A stretch of DNA of 64,000 nucleotides from Arthonia radiata (lineage: Eukaryota > Ascomycota > Arthoniomycetes > Arthoniales > Arthoniaceae). Of this stretch, positions 36,214 through 46,171 are shown piece after piece; within the stretch, counting starts at the first letter, position 1, and each line of letters begins with the position of its first letter. The notes beneath the pieces are model-generated. The model saw only the letters and a program-made list of their open reading frames with translations, searched no databases and was not told the DNA's origin. The translations under genes and the position numbers were made by a program. The stretch spans positions 1,116,001 through 1,180,000 of the forward strand of contig PSQN01000012.1 in the NCBI GenBank assembly GCA_002989075.1, written 5' to 3'.

Positions 36214-37610
36214 GTGATGCCTCACGCTGAGGACACCGAGGACTCAAACAGCAACAAGGATGCCGACAAACCATCAGCTGGAGCCTCGCTTCCGCCAACG
36301 CGAGAGAAGTCCGAGGCTAACGTTGACGATCTCCTGGCCGATCTGAACCGCATCCCACTGTTCATGACATCGCTAGACGAAACAGACGGCGACGGCGGCT
36401 CAAATCCACACCTAGACGCGCTGAGGGCGCTGCAGTACGAAGGCACGAAGTTTGAGATCGCCACTAACTTCCGCGAGCAAGGCAACGAGTGCGCCCGGCG
36501 AAAGGACTGGCACAATGCCCGGGACTTCTACACGCAGGGACTGGATATGCTGAGAGGTAAGACCGGCGGGAAGAGCGACGCGACAGCTACAAACGGCGGT
36601 GATGATCCACTAAGGCGGAAGCTCGAAGGCGACGTGGGCGAAAGGGAGGTGGAATGGCTCGATCGAGGTGGCGACGAAGGCGACGAAATGAGCAAGGTTG
36701 TCGATCTAGAAGAGGAAGAAGAGAAAGAGCGGCACTGCGAAGAGCTCTGCTGCGTGAACCGCGCGCTTTGCAACCTTGAGCTGAGTACGCGCACTACCCT
36801 TGATGTCCCTTTTCCTAGCCTAAATCGTAGACGCTCCGGCGGCGCTGACCGAATCTCACCAATCTAGAGAACTACGGCTCCACTGTGCGCGACTGTTCAC
36901 GTGCTCTCGCCACAAACCCCGGCAATACCAAAGCGCTCTACCGCTCAGCAGTCGCACTCACCGCCCTCGACAAGATCGAACCCGCTCTGCATGCCGGTGC
37001 AATCGGCTTGGGCCTTGTCACGCAAGCCAATGACCAGGCTATGATCGCTCTCTTCCAGTCCGTCCGCGGTCAAGCCCAGAAGCGTGGTGCCTATCTTTCG
37101 AATCTCGCCCGCGAACGCAGCGCCAGGGAGTCGCGTAAGCGGCTCGAAGCCGCCAAACTTTCTCAGGCGCTCAAGCAACGCGGTGTTGTCGTCAAGCAAA
37201 CCACAACTCAACAACCTGATATGGAAGATGCTCAAGTTGCACTCGCAGACCTGCTTGATCCTGACTCTGAGCTGAGAACGCCGGTGCTCCTGCTGTATCC
37301 TAGCGCAGCGCAGAGCGAGCTTGTCAAAGAGGTGAAAGAAGGTGACTGTGTCGGTGATGTGCTGGCGATGGTGTTGCCCGTGCCCTTTGAAGGCGGAGAG
37401 GAGCTGGGCGGTGCTGATGGAGCGCAGGTCGAGTGCTTCGTCGAGACGGGTGCGGGGGGGCTGAGGAAAGTTGGAAAGCGGGTTCACTGGCGTAAGGTCA
37501 TTGCGGATGGAGGAGCGGTGTTGAAAGACGGGCTCATTGCTGTGAATGTGGTGCCGAGGGGGAGAGTGGACGCATGGGTCGCGGAGTGGAAGAAGATGAA
37601 TCGAAGATGA
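36214..37610 (+). CDS. TPR co-chaperone of the Cns1/TTC4 family
   Basis: Two exons, 36214-36784 and 36868-37610, with an 83-bp intron, give 437 residues. The N-terminal part has the VDDLLADLNRIPLFMTSLDE segment typical of Cns1/TTC4, then TPR helices starting FREQGNECARRKDWHNARDFY. An acidic, Gly-rich insert of about 70 residues splits the TPR array, which resumes as CCVNRALCNLELKNYGSTVRDC and ALATNPGNTKALYRSA. The C-terminal wheel-like domain includes TPVLLLYPSAAQSELV. The intron falls inside the second TPR and removing it restores the Asn-Tyr-Gly motif. Cns1 binds the C-terminal EEVD of Hsp90 and Hsp70 and is essential in yeast. Two ATGs lie at the start (36214 and 36217); either may be used. 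Confidence 0.88.
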
Positions 37611-37689
37611 ATGAGTTGGTGCGGACTTCTTGCTGAGTCCAGCAGAGGCACCGTGTGAATCGATACCAGGCCAGTAGGCCATACACTCA

Positions 37690-38830
37690 GCATCTGGAAT
37701 GGGTAAGAACCGCTCTTGATCTCTTCCCTTCTAGGCTCCGCCCGCGTTCTGCGATCCATTCCGTCAGTGAAGAAGCATTCATAACATAAGGCAGCTACTG
37801 TTCCTCTAAGCACAAATTTCTGGCGATCGCCATGGCCTTCCACAAGAAAATGAGCCGGCTCTTCCAGTGTTTCGGCATCAGCACGTCCTTACGATGGGTA
37901 GTAGAGCCATCACAGGCGCAGCATTTGTAACGACTGAGTACGACGTATGATCTCTGTCTTTCGCCCTGCGCCAGCGCCCTGCACTCAGTTACATGAGTAA
38001 AGCGATATCTACAATATGAAACGATGGCTGTTCCTCTAAGCGCAAGTTTCTTGTGTCTACTAGGGCCTCGTACAAGGACGCAAACCGTCCCTTCCAACGT
38101 GGCCGGTACAACACGTCCTCACGACGGGTCGCTCAATGACAACAAGCACAGCATTTGCAACGAGTGAGTACTCCTCATGATCTCTATATTCTCGGCCACG
38201 CCAGCGTTCTGCGTTCAACTCCAGAAGCAAACCAGTACTTACAATATGAAGTGACGGCTGCTCTTCTGGGCGAAAGTACCGGACTTCCTGATCCATAGTC
38301 TCCCACAAGAGCGCACACCGCCCCTTTGCACGCGGTGAGTCGAGCATGTCTTCACAACGACAACCTATGGTACTAACGGACGAGCCTGTTGTGCATTTGA
38401 GTAACAGAACGTTTACAGGCGCAGCGTTTGCGACGAGAGAGTACTGTTCTTGATCCCTGGATTCTCCGCTCGGCCATCGCTGCGAAATAAGGTCACTGGG
38501 TAGCGCAGCCTTCACAACGTGAAGCAGTGGCTGTTTCTCTGAGCAAGTCGCCAGCATTCTGATCCAGATCCTCCGCATGATCGTGGACCGCCCTGTCGAA
38601 CGCTGTGGCTTCAGCACGTTCTCACAGCGGCATTTCTTGGTACCGGCGGGCAAGTCTGGCATATGTATGGGCAACAGATCGATTTCAAACGCAGCGTCTA
38701 CAATGGCTAGGTACTACTTCTGGCCCTTGTCTCCTCTTCCTCTCCAGCACTCGGCGATCATTTCGTTGAGTAATGAAGAGTCCTCAAGATCGAGTAGTGC
38801 TTACGGTTTCATATTCAGCCGCTGGACTCA
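37690..38830. repeat. Tandem array, ~245-bp unit, 4 to 5 copies
   Basis: Four diverged units and part of a fifth, starting near 37690, 37925, 38165, 38430 and 38690. Each has GATCTCT or GATCCCT near TTCTGCG-like text, an ACAATATGAA or ACAACGTGAA block, GGCTGTTCCTCTAAG or a variant, and a GCAGC(A/G)TTTG(T/C)AACGA block. On the minus strand one frame stays open across more than two units (38674-38060) with repeated EYSLVANA and QPSLHIVSTG-like peptides. That could be a relic of a repeated coding unit or chance. It lies just downstream of the Cns1 gene. Confidence 0.7.
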
Positions 38831-39032
38831 TGATGCTTCGCCCTCTACATCCCGCTCACGCCCTACATGCAATCATCACAGCCCGGAATCTACCTCTCTA
38901 AGGCATTTTACCGGAATGAAAGACAAGCATGATGTTTTCATGGGCGATGGTCTGAGTTGAGTAGCAGTCAATCGTGAATAAGATGTGAGGCGTATTCAGT
39001 TGTCTCTATCGACGCAGCGCTGGACGTGGCGG
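38831..39032. other. Short spacer without gene
   Basis: No feature seen between the tandem array and the next coding-like frame. Confidence 0.4.
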
Positions 39033-40414
39033 CTAGCCTAGTCCGCTGCACTGCGGTTGTAAAGGCGAGAGAGATTCAGAATTAACGCCAGTCGGTTGAC
39101 CTTGCGCACGGCAGCGTGGCGTTTCGAAGCCGTCTTGTGTTCGGAGTGACGGTGCCTGTCCTCCACAACACATTGAGCTTCGCTGCGGCTGATTCAATAA
39201 CGACCTATTCTCACTGCTGAGTCTGTTCGCTCCTTCTTTTGCAGTGCACACGAACATGGTCTTTCTTTTCTCGGAGCTCAGTGTGTTCGTCCGCAGCTTT
39301 TCCTCACCGCCATGCACATCTCTTCGAGTACAACTCATGTCTTCCATCTGTCTTGTCATGGGTCTGTCCATACCATCCATCTGTCTTGTCATGGATCTGT
39401 CCATACCATCCATCTGCCTCGTCACGGGTATCTCCATATCATCTCTCTCGGTGCAGGCCCCCCATATTCGGGCCGGCTTCAGCTCTAACAACGCATCTAG
39501 TGTCGTCACGAACTTGTCGGCGGAGGCTCCCCATCTTTTGTCGTGGACACCCATGATTGACCGGCAGATGAATCTTGATCCGAACGTCTTCCAGGACGAC
39601 TCAGCGAAGGCTGAGAGCTCTACAACGAGATGCCGTGCTGGGCATGGATCGGGTATGGGCGAAAGCGTCTGGATGAGGGCGTCTGATGTTGCCGCCTTCG
39701 GCCGTGGCGGATTGTGGCGTCAAGTATGAGAAGGGCAAGATTGTCGAGGATACTGAACTGGCGCCCGTCTGGGACACTTGTGGGATGATCGCATCGACTG
39801 TCGCCTTCTTGTAAAACCGCTAACGTAGTCCGCTGGATGATCTTGTAGGCCTCGAAGGGTTGACCTGGTTCTTGTGGGAAAGACGTTGTCTGATGGCTGC
39901 TGTGGTGACTTCCGCTGGGGGCTGCAGTCGGGTTGGAGGGGTCCCCGGGATGGCGGTCATGGATGCATGAGGCGCGAGAAGGACGTAAGATGGAGGAGGC
40001 TGTCGAGATGGAGGAGACAGTCAATCCGGAGAAGGCGCTCGAGATAAGAGATGTTGCTCAGACGGAGAAGGCTGTCGAGAGGGAGGAGGCCGTCGAGATC
40101 GAGGAGACCGTCGCAATGGAGGAGGCTGTCGAGATGGAGGCAAGAACGGAGGGACCTGATCGATCTGTTAGTGACAGACGCAATGGATGAGAGCTTCGTC
40201 GCACCGCTGTAGCAAGAAGATTGTTGTGAGCGTCTCCGCTCACCTTGATTGACCAGGAGACTGTCTCTACGGAAGGTAAATGGGAGCGCTCGTCGTATTC
40301 CTCGTGGGTCGACTGGGTGACGACAGCAGGGTTTTGCTCGTGCAGGTATGGGTTGGCGACGTCTCCAGAGCTCCTCAACTGCAAACTTCTCGTGGCGTAA
40401 GCGGGCTTCTATGG
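39033..40414 (-). CDS. Possible spliced hypothetical gene with internal repeats
   Basis: Tentative. The minus-strand frame 39554-39033 reads like protein (DKFVTTLDALLELKPARIWG) and contains three copies of an 11-residue unit (TRQMDGMDRSM) from a 33-bp minisatellite. To the right, a stretch preceded by an acceptor-like CCATAG near 40414 (SSGDVANPYLHEQNPAVVTQ) ends in SIK just before a GTGAGC donor at about 40244. The part between could not be joined, because the 18-bp minisatellite keeps several frames open on both strands. No domain is recognised. It may be one gene, two, or none. Confidence 0.3.
39344..39442. repeat. 33-bp minisatellite, three copies
   Basis: Units start at 39344, 39377 and 39410 with CCATCTGTCTTGTCATGG or a close variant. 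The period is a multiple of three, so the minus-strand frame is kept and gains an 11-residue peptide repeat. Confidence 0.9.
39990..40141. repeat. 18-bp minisatellite, about eight copies
   Basis: Consensus near ATGGAGGAGGCTGTCGAG. The plus frame reads six-residue units (EEAVEM, EETVNP, EKALEI, EKAVER, EEAVEI, EETVAM), while one minus frame reads Ser-Ile-Ser-Thr-Ala-Ser units and another Leu/Asp-rich units. The period of 18 keeps all frames open, so long ORFs here are not evidence of coding. Confidence 0.85.
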
Positions 40415-42526
40415 ATCTTCGCAAAGCTCAAGAGCAAAGAGGGTGGTGCAGGCAAGTCATGAAAGCTTCAAAGCTGACTTCGCGCGCGATTTAGGTCATA
40501 ACACGGGTAATTTAAGACGTTCATGCGGGCGGAGTCTGCTGAAGAAATCATCCATGTTCGATAGAGACGGCGTAGGAAGTAGATATGGAGAAGCACTCTT
40601 CCTCAAAACCCAGTGCCGAAGCCCCAGGAAGTAAAGAAAAGAAAGGTCGTGAGACCGAGGAAGCCATCAGAAATTGCGCCGAAACACACCCGGAGGTCGG
40701 TTCCACGACGATGTTCTCGTGATGTGCAATACAAGAACTCCGCGGGCCACTCTTCATGCTTGAGCGAAGATGTGGTCGACAAGGTAAGTATGAAGAAGAA
40801 GAAAAAGAAGAGGAAGAAGAGGAGGGGAAGACGAGACTTTATAGCAGTGAGTCAAGCCTCCAGATCAATCGCTAGCGTCAAGGGCAACAGGCAGCATCGA
40901 TCCACGTGATGGCCGAGCCCCGGCGACGTACCCGATCGAGCGATGAGTGATTTGATCCTCGGCGCTGATTGGTGGCGGTGGTCGCGGGGGAACCGCCAGC
41001 GCGTTTGCAGGTGTTCATCCATCGACGCGACGCGGTGACCAGGGCATGTCTTACTCAACACTGGGAAGTCGGTCCAGTTCTATTCGACATGCAGGATGCT
41101 CGTCTTTGCGAGGAGAACGCGCATGCAGAATATGAATCTTTTCTAAGGACGGATACTGCGGTGACGACTGTGGTGGACCGAGTGATTTCGGACGAGTTTC
41201 GCAGCCCGCAATTGGGAATAGCGCATTTCCAGATCAACTTTGCTTGGCAGCCATCATAAAAGCAGCAGCTTCCGCACCTTTCCTTTCTCCTTTCTTCTTC
41301 ATACTTACTGTGTCGGCTCGGTCGTGATCATGCAGACGATTTGAGGCGTTCGGTGTCCCGCATTGCACTCTGCGGCGATGTCGAGCGTGGTAATCCCTAC
41401 GGAGGTTATCCTGGCGTAATTTCTGATGGCTTCTCTTTTCTTTGACCACTTGGCTTCCGAGCCAGGGCTTGAGGAAGAGTTTTGAAGCCAACATGTTTTG
41501 GGTATTGCTCTCATTCTCATTGTATGTGCGCCCTCTCACGGCCTATCGTGTTTGCAGTCGCCGCAGCTTCCTCGTAACAGCCAGCGAATAATCATGCATT
41601 GATGGTGGCAGCGCTCTAAGCTTTGCTTCGCAAGATCTGATGTGGTTGGCTTTTGCAAGCGCCTTTTCCAGACACGCGCGGAGCTATGGGCTGTAGCATC
41701 AGTACACTGAAGTGCAGAAGCTTGATTGGAAATGCAAGCATGATGAGATTCTGTGAAGACACTGACGAGCACCCTATTTTGCGATGAAGACACACAGATA
41801 TGTACAGCCAGCGAAAGTGTCGAGCGCGCACATTTTCTCCTGAGCTTTATGCTTTCTCTTGCTAGTGAATGCGGCAAGATTCAAAGCACAGAATGCAAGC
41901 TTTGATGTTGAGGTTTTGTACGCTTCAGGCATATCTGCGGATTTGCAACAATTTCGTCGCAACCAAGGTGCATGTGAGCTGGGACACTCAGTGTTCCACC
42001 TCATGCTGAACGCTTTGCCATTACATGAATTCGCAATTGACGGCATCAGCAGCGGGCATTGAGCACGCGTCCAAGAAGCTCTATCAGTCTCAGACCTTTG
42101 AACATCTATTGAAGCCTTGCAGAGCCATCACAGGATCAAGCCGCTTGAAGAAGTGAGGCAAACAGCAGCCAGTGCCCCACTAGCGCGCGGTAGTTACAGG
42201 GGTCGTAATGTCAACACCTCACTTACCTTGTTTGTTTTGGGCTCAATCCACTTGCTTCTTGACTTTACCCGCATGTGTCGATCTACAACTGATCCTCCCA
42301 GACTTTGACTGCGTTCAACTCCAAATTTCTCGTGCATGCGACAAATTTGCTGTAACGTGTGAAGTCCGCAGAAGGGAGACAGGGGGCTTCAGGGGTTATG
42401 GAGTCCTTGAAAATCAGGCACGAAACGAGGACGCGCTCCAATTAACGCGCCCTGGACGCGTTTTCCTCCGATCTCCATTGGATCTCACCTTCAATCTTGT
42501 ACGTTCTCAAGCCATTGTTCCAAAGT
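40415..42526. other. No assignable gene
   Basis: Short frames only, on both strands. A purine-rich tract lies at 40790-40840 and its pyrimidine counterpart at 41268-41290, both resembling the dispersed purine-tract repeats of the left third. The last few hundred bases should hold the CMR1 promoter and leader. Confidence 0.45.
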
Positions 42527-44125
42527 ATGCCTCCACGCAAGAGCGCGAATGCGCTGTCTGACTACGAATCACAACGACAAGCAAAGATCGCACAGAATCA
42601 AGCACTACTGAAGGAACTCCAACTGAACGCCGCCTCTGCCGGCATTGCGCCAAAGTCAAAGCCAAAGTCAACTTCAGGCGCGTCGCATGCGCAAAAGAAG
42701 AGACCACCTCCGAGGAAGATCAAGGAAGAAGATGTCGGGCCGAGGCGCACATCTTCGCGCTTGAAAGGCATCGTCGCGGACAGCGAAGTGGCAAAGCGCA
42801 AAGCCGAGGACGAGCGCGAGGCAGTTGAAGAGCAGAATCGCATCAAGCGTATGCGAAGAAGTGATGATCTTGACCTGGGCGAAATCGTCGTCGGTGGCAA
42901 AGAGTGGAACAAGAGCGGCAACTTCCTACGAGATGTGCGGCCAGCAAACCCCTATGAGCGGACATTCGACGAGGACGATGTCAAGAACACGCCGGACAAA
43001 GAATTACGGGCGATGCGTGAGAAGATGTCAAATTTGACGTTATGGAATGATGTCGAGCCGGCGAGGATCAAGATCACCCCCGAGCGAATATACGCTATGG
43101 GCTTCCATCCTACCGCGGAGAAGCCCCTTGTGTTTGCTGGAGACAAGCTAGGCAATCTGGGATTGCTTGATGGAAGTCAGGAAGTTTCTAGAAATGTTAA
43201 AGAAGAAGACGACGATGACGATGAAGAGCAGCTCGACCATACCACCACGCCCGACATCACCACCTTCAAGCTACATACAAGGACCATCTCCTCAATACAC
43301 TTCACACAATCTCAGCCCGAAGCGCTCTATACGTCGTCGTACGATAGTTCAATACGAAAGCTGGACCTCAACAAGCAGGTCGCGGTTGAAGCATACGGGC
43401 CGGAGTCCAATGAGATGGACGAGCCTCTGTCTGGCATTTCGATTCCGATTACTACCCCTAATCTACTCTACTTTACGTCACTGAACGGCACATTTGGCAT
43501 ACATGATGCAAGAGCCTCGAAAAGCGCAGCAACCCAGCTCATGCAGCTATCCGACAAGAAGATCGGCGGCTTCTCAGTCCATCCTCTGCAACCGCATCTC
43601 CTGGCTACCGCCTCTCTCGACCGCACTCTCAAGCTTTGGGATCTCCGCAAGATGACTGGCAAGTCTTCGAATCGCATGCCAGCCTTGCTCGCAGAGCACG
43701 AATCGAAGCTTTCAGTCTCTCACGCTGCTTTCAACGCGGCCGGCCAGATTGCAACATCTTCATACGATGATACTATCAAGATCCATGATCTTCCAGGCAC
43801 AGGCGCTCCATCAGCCATGCCTGAGGGTAAAGCATTACAAGACGACGCCTTCAAGCCTGCAACAATCGTGCCGCACAACAATCAGACAGGACGATGGGTG
43901 ACCATTTTGCGACCGTATTGGCAGGCACGACCGCAATCAGGACCTCAGAAGTTTGTGATTGGGAATATGAACAGGTTCGTTGACGTGTACGCTGGAACGG
44001 GTGAGCAGCTAGCCCAGCTTGGTGGTGATGGCATCACGGCAGTGCCAGCAGTGGCTGCATTTCATGACAGTCAGGATTGGATAGCTGCTGGGACGGCAAG
44101 TGGAAAGCTTGCTCTTTGGATGTGA
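42527..44125 (+). CDS. CMR1: WD40 DNA-damage-binding protein Cmr1
   Basis: 532 codons in one exon from ATG 42527 (MPPRKSANALSDYE). The Lys/Arg-rich N-terminus, about 1-120, includes RRTSSRLKGI and IKRMRRSDDLDLG. The conserved linker WNKSGNFLRDVRPANPYERTF leads into the Cmr1-specific first blade (PERIYAMGFHPTAEKPLVFAGDKLGNLG). Later WD blades include LATASLDRTLKLWDLRKM and IATSSYDDTIKIHDL, ending with WIAAGTASGKLALWM. Cmr1 (human WDR76) is a chromatin-bound protein of the DNA damage response that collects in nuclear quality-control foci. An acidic insert (EEDDDDDEEQ) sits in an early blade loop. The Pex7 WD40 gene follows 319 bp downstream on the same strand; the two are not close paralogs. 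Confidence 0.92.
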   Translation: MPPRKSANALSDYESQRQAKIAQNQALLKELQLNAASAGIAPKSKPKSTSGASHAQKKRPPPRKIKEEDVGPRRTSSRLKGIVADSEVAKRKAEDEREAVEEQNRIKRMRRSDDLDLGEIVVGGKEWNKSGNFLRDVRPANPYERTFDEDDVKNTPDKELRAMREKMSNLTLWNDVEPARIKITPERIYAMGFHPTAEKPLVFAGDKLGNLGLLDGSQEVSRNVKEEDDDDDEEQLDHTTTPDITTFKLHTRTISSIHFTQSQPEALYTSSYDSSIRKLDLNKQVAVEAYGPESNEMDEPLSGISIPITTPNLLYFTSLNGTFGIHDARASKSAATQLMQLSDKKIGGFSVHPLQPHLLATASLDRTLKLWDLRKMTGKSSNRMPALLAEHESKLSVSHAAFNAAGQIATSSYDDTIKIHDLPGTGAPSAMPEGKALQDDAFKPATIVPHNNQTGRWVTILRPYWQARPQSGPQKFVIGNMNRFVDVYAGTGEQLAQLGGDGITAVPAVAAFHDSQDWIAAGTASGKLALWM

Positions 44126-44444
44126 GCAATCTGTCTATTGCATTGCCTGGGAGGGACTTTTGCATGAAGTATCACAATTGACAGACCTTTTGACAATCGG
44201 TGCTTGCTTTGTATCGACGCCATGAGGCAATAACTGGAATACTCGTTTGACGCGAGAGGTCCTCCATTCAAGCAAGCATGTTGTACGACTACCGCCAACT
44301 CAATACCTGCTCGACGTCGAGACCGGAGCGCTGAGATACACTAATTCCCGATATGGAAATTCTGCTTATGTCATCTTGTCTTCATCTACAGCTCTTGGCG
44401 CGTCCATCCTTCAATCTGATTTACAACATGGACGCAGCAACAGG

Positions 44445-45539
44445 ATGCTGACCTTTCAGACGCCCGGTTTCAAGGGCTTCAGCACGAAATGGTCGCCATT
44501 CTTCGGTGATCGACTCGCGCTCGCGACCTCACAATACTACGGACTCGTCGGCAATGGACGTCTCTATCTCTTGAACCTCGGTCCCAATGGCATCACCGTC
44601 GGCAAGGCCTTCGATACTCGCGATGCTCTCTATGATGTTACTTGGTCAGAAGTGCATGGTGATCAGATTGTGGCCGCCTCTGGCGATGGCACAGTCAAGC
44701 TCTACGATGCCAATGTAGATGAGTTCCCTGTGGCCCAATGGTCCGAACACAATCGCGAAGTCTACTCTGTCCACTGGAATCTTACTGGCAAAGACACTTT
44801 TCTGAGCTCTTCATGGGACGGCAGCGTACGCATCTACGTACCCGATCGCGACCAATCTATCACTGTCCTTCCCGTCGCCTCTTGCACCTACAGCGCTCAG
44901 TGGTCGCCCCACGACAACGGTATCGTCAGTGCTGTGTCATCCGACTCCAAAGTCCGCCTCTTCGACTTGCGCGTCCCTGCATCCGCTCAGAACCATCTTG
45001 TCATGATGATGGAGAACAACATCACGCCGCCTGTGGCTCCAGGAATGGCGCCCAGCATGCCCTTCCCGCCCAACGAGGTTCTCACTCATGACTGGAACAA
45101 ATACCGCAGCACCATCATTGCAACAGGCAGCACTGATCGCTACGTCCGCACCTTCGACACTCGCAATCCCAAAGGTCCGCTGGCGATCCTTCCAGGCCAC
45201 GAATACGCCGTCCGCCGTGTGTGCTGGTCTCCTCATCTTTCTGATGTCATCTTGAGCGCCTCTTACGATATGACAGCACGCGTTTGGACGGATGGATCCC
45301 AGGCTGAAGTAACTGGGGCTCCAGTCAGACCTGAGTTCAGGAAGCTCAGTACCGGCATGTACACGTGTGGCGGAGGAGCAGAGGTCGTGCGCTTCGGTGC
45401 ACATACAGAGTTCGTGACTGGCGCTGACTGGAGCTTGTTCGGCAATCAGGGGTGGGCAGCAACTGCGAGCTGGGATGAGCGACTGCTGGTCTGGGACGTG
45501 CAAGGACCTGGAGCCGCGAGGGTACCTCCTCAGCAGTGA
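44445..45539 (+). CDS. PEX7: Peroxin-7, PTS2 import receptor
   Basis: 364 codons, one exon. ATG 44445 (MLTFQTPGFKGFSTKWSPFF) was chosen over the longer open frame back to 44247 because it matches the usual family start. Six or seven WD blades are visible: ALYDVTWSEVHGDQIVAASG, EVYSVHWNLTGKDTFLSSSW, YSAQWSPHDNGIVSAVSSD, YRSTIIATGSTDRYVRTFDT, YAVRRVCWSPHLSDVILSAS and ADWSLFGNQGWAATASWDE. Pex7 binds the N-terminal PTS2 signal of peroxisomal matrix proteins in the cytosol and, with a co-receptor, docks at the peroxisome. An insert rich in Met and Pro (about residues 185-210, PPVAPGMAPSMPFPP) splits one blade, as seen in fungal Pex7. The C-terminal tail is slightly longer than in yeast. Confidence 0.93.
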   Translation: MLTFQTPGFKGFSTKWSPFFGDRLALATSQYYGLVGNGRLYLLNLGPNGITVGKAFDTRDALYDVTWSEVHGDQIVAASGDGTVKLYDANVDEFPVAQWSEHNREVYSVHWNLTGKDTFLSSSWDGSVRIYVPDRDQSITVLPVASCTYSAQWSPHDNGIVSAVSSDSKVRLFDLRVPASAQNHLVMMMENNITPPVAPGMAPSMPFPPNEVLTHDWNKYRSTIIATGSTDRYVRTFDTRNPKGPLAILPGHEYAVRRVCWSPHLSDVILSASYDMTARVWTDGSQAEVTGAPVRPEFRKLSTGMYTCGGGAEVVRFGAHTEFVTGADWSLFGNQGWAATASWDERLLVWDVQGPGAARVPPQQ

Positions 45540-45916
45540 AAAATTCGAAGAAAATGTAGTCGGGTGCCGGCGTCGAGGAAACCCAGGATGGGAAGGGATT
45601 GCTTGCATGCTGGGCGTTGGCGGACCATCTGATGAGTACGTATGCATGAATATACAACATCATATCTGCAGGCCCGATTCTGGCGGCAAAGGCGCAATGC
45701 GCTCAACCATTAAAATCGACATCTGGGGTTTGCTACTATGTTGCAGCCCAGAAATCGAGCAGATGTCGCGTGTGTATCCCGGCCGCGTCACTTTTCGACG
45801 CGGATGGCGCGCATTGTTGACGACGCTTGGCACAGCAACAACCCTATCGCGCCCACTCATTTTACGCGCCCCGCCGACCCAGCAAATCCTCCTCAGCCAA
45901 CATCACATCCATCATA
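45540..45916. other. Spacer, likely promoter of the small membrane protein
   Basis: 377 bp with no frame I would support. It should contain the 3' end of the PEX7 transcript and the leader of the next small gene. Confidence 0.4.
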
Positions 45917-46171
45917 ATGGACGACTTCACGGAGCTCTCGCGCATCATCGTAGAAGCCTCAATGGCTATCATGTCGCGCTTCATTCTTGCCAACATCACG
46001 CTCCTCCTCTTCGGAGCCGCAGTCATCATGTTGTTGTGGCTGGGACCCTACCTGCCCGCTCCCCCGCCGCCTCCTCAACCACCACCACGTCCTCTTCCTC
46101 CTCCAGCCGACAATGTGGTCGCGCTGCAGCACAGCGGGCCCGTAGAGCCGCTGTCGACAATTGAGGAGTGA
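45917..46171 (+). CDS. Small single-pass membrane protein
   Basis: 84 codons from ATG 45917. A short N-terminal amphipathic part (MDDFTELSRIIVEASMAIMS) is followed by one hydrophobic helix, about residues 21-48 (ILANITLLLFGAAVIMLLWL), then a Pro-rich run (PPPPPQPPPRPLPPP) and an acidic end (STIEE). Charge distribution would allow an N-out or N-in anchor; I cannot decide. The composition is unlike chance sequence and codon use is GC-rich at third positions like neighbouring genes. No family is recognised. Many small fungal tail- or signal-anchored proteins look like this. Confidence 0.5.
   Translation: MDDFTELSRIIVEASMAIMSRFILANITLLLFGAAVIMLLWLGPYLPAPPPPPQPPPRPLPPPADNVVALQHSGPVEPLSTIEE

Noticed and set aside
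44247-44444. N-terminal extension of Pex7
   Set aside because: The frame is open, but the family start is MLxFxTxGFxG at 44445 and the extension has no conserved text.
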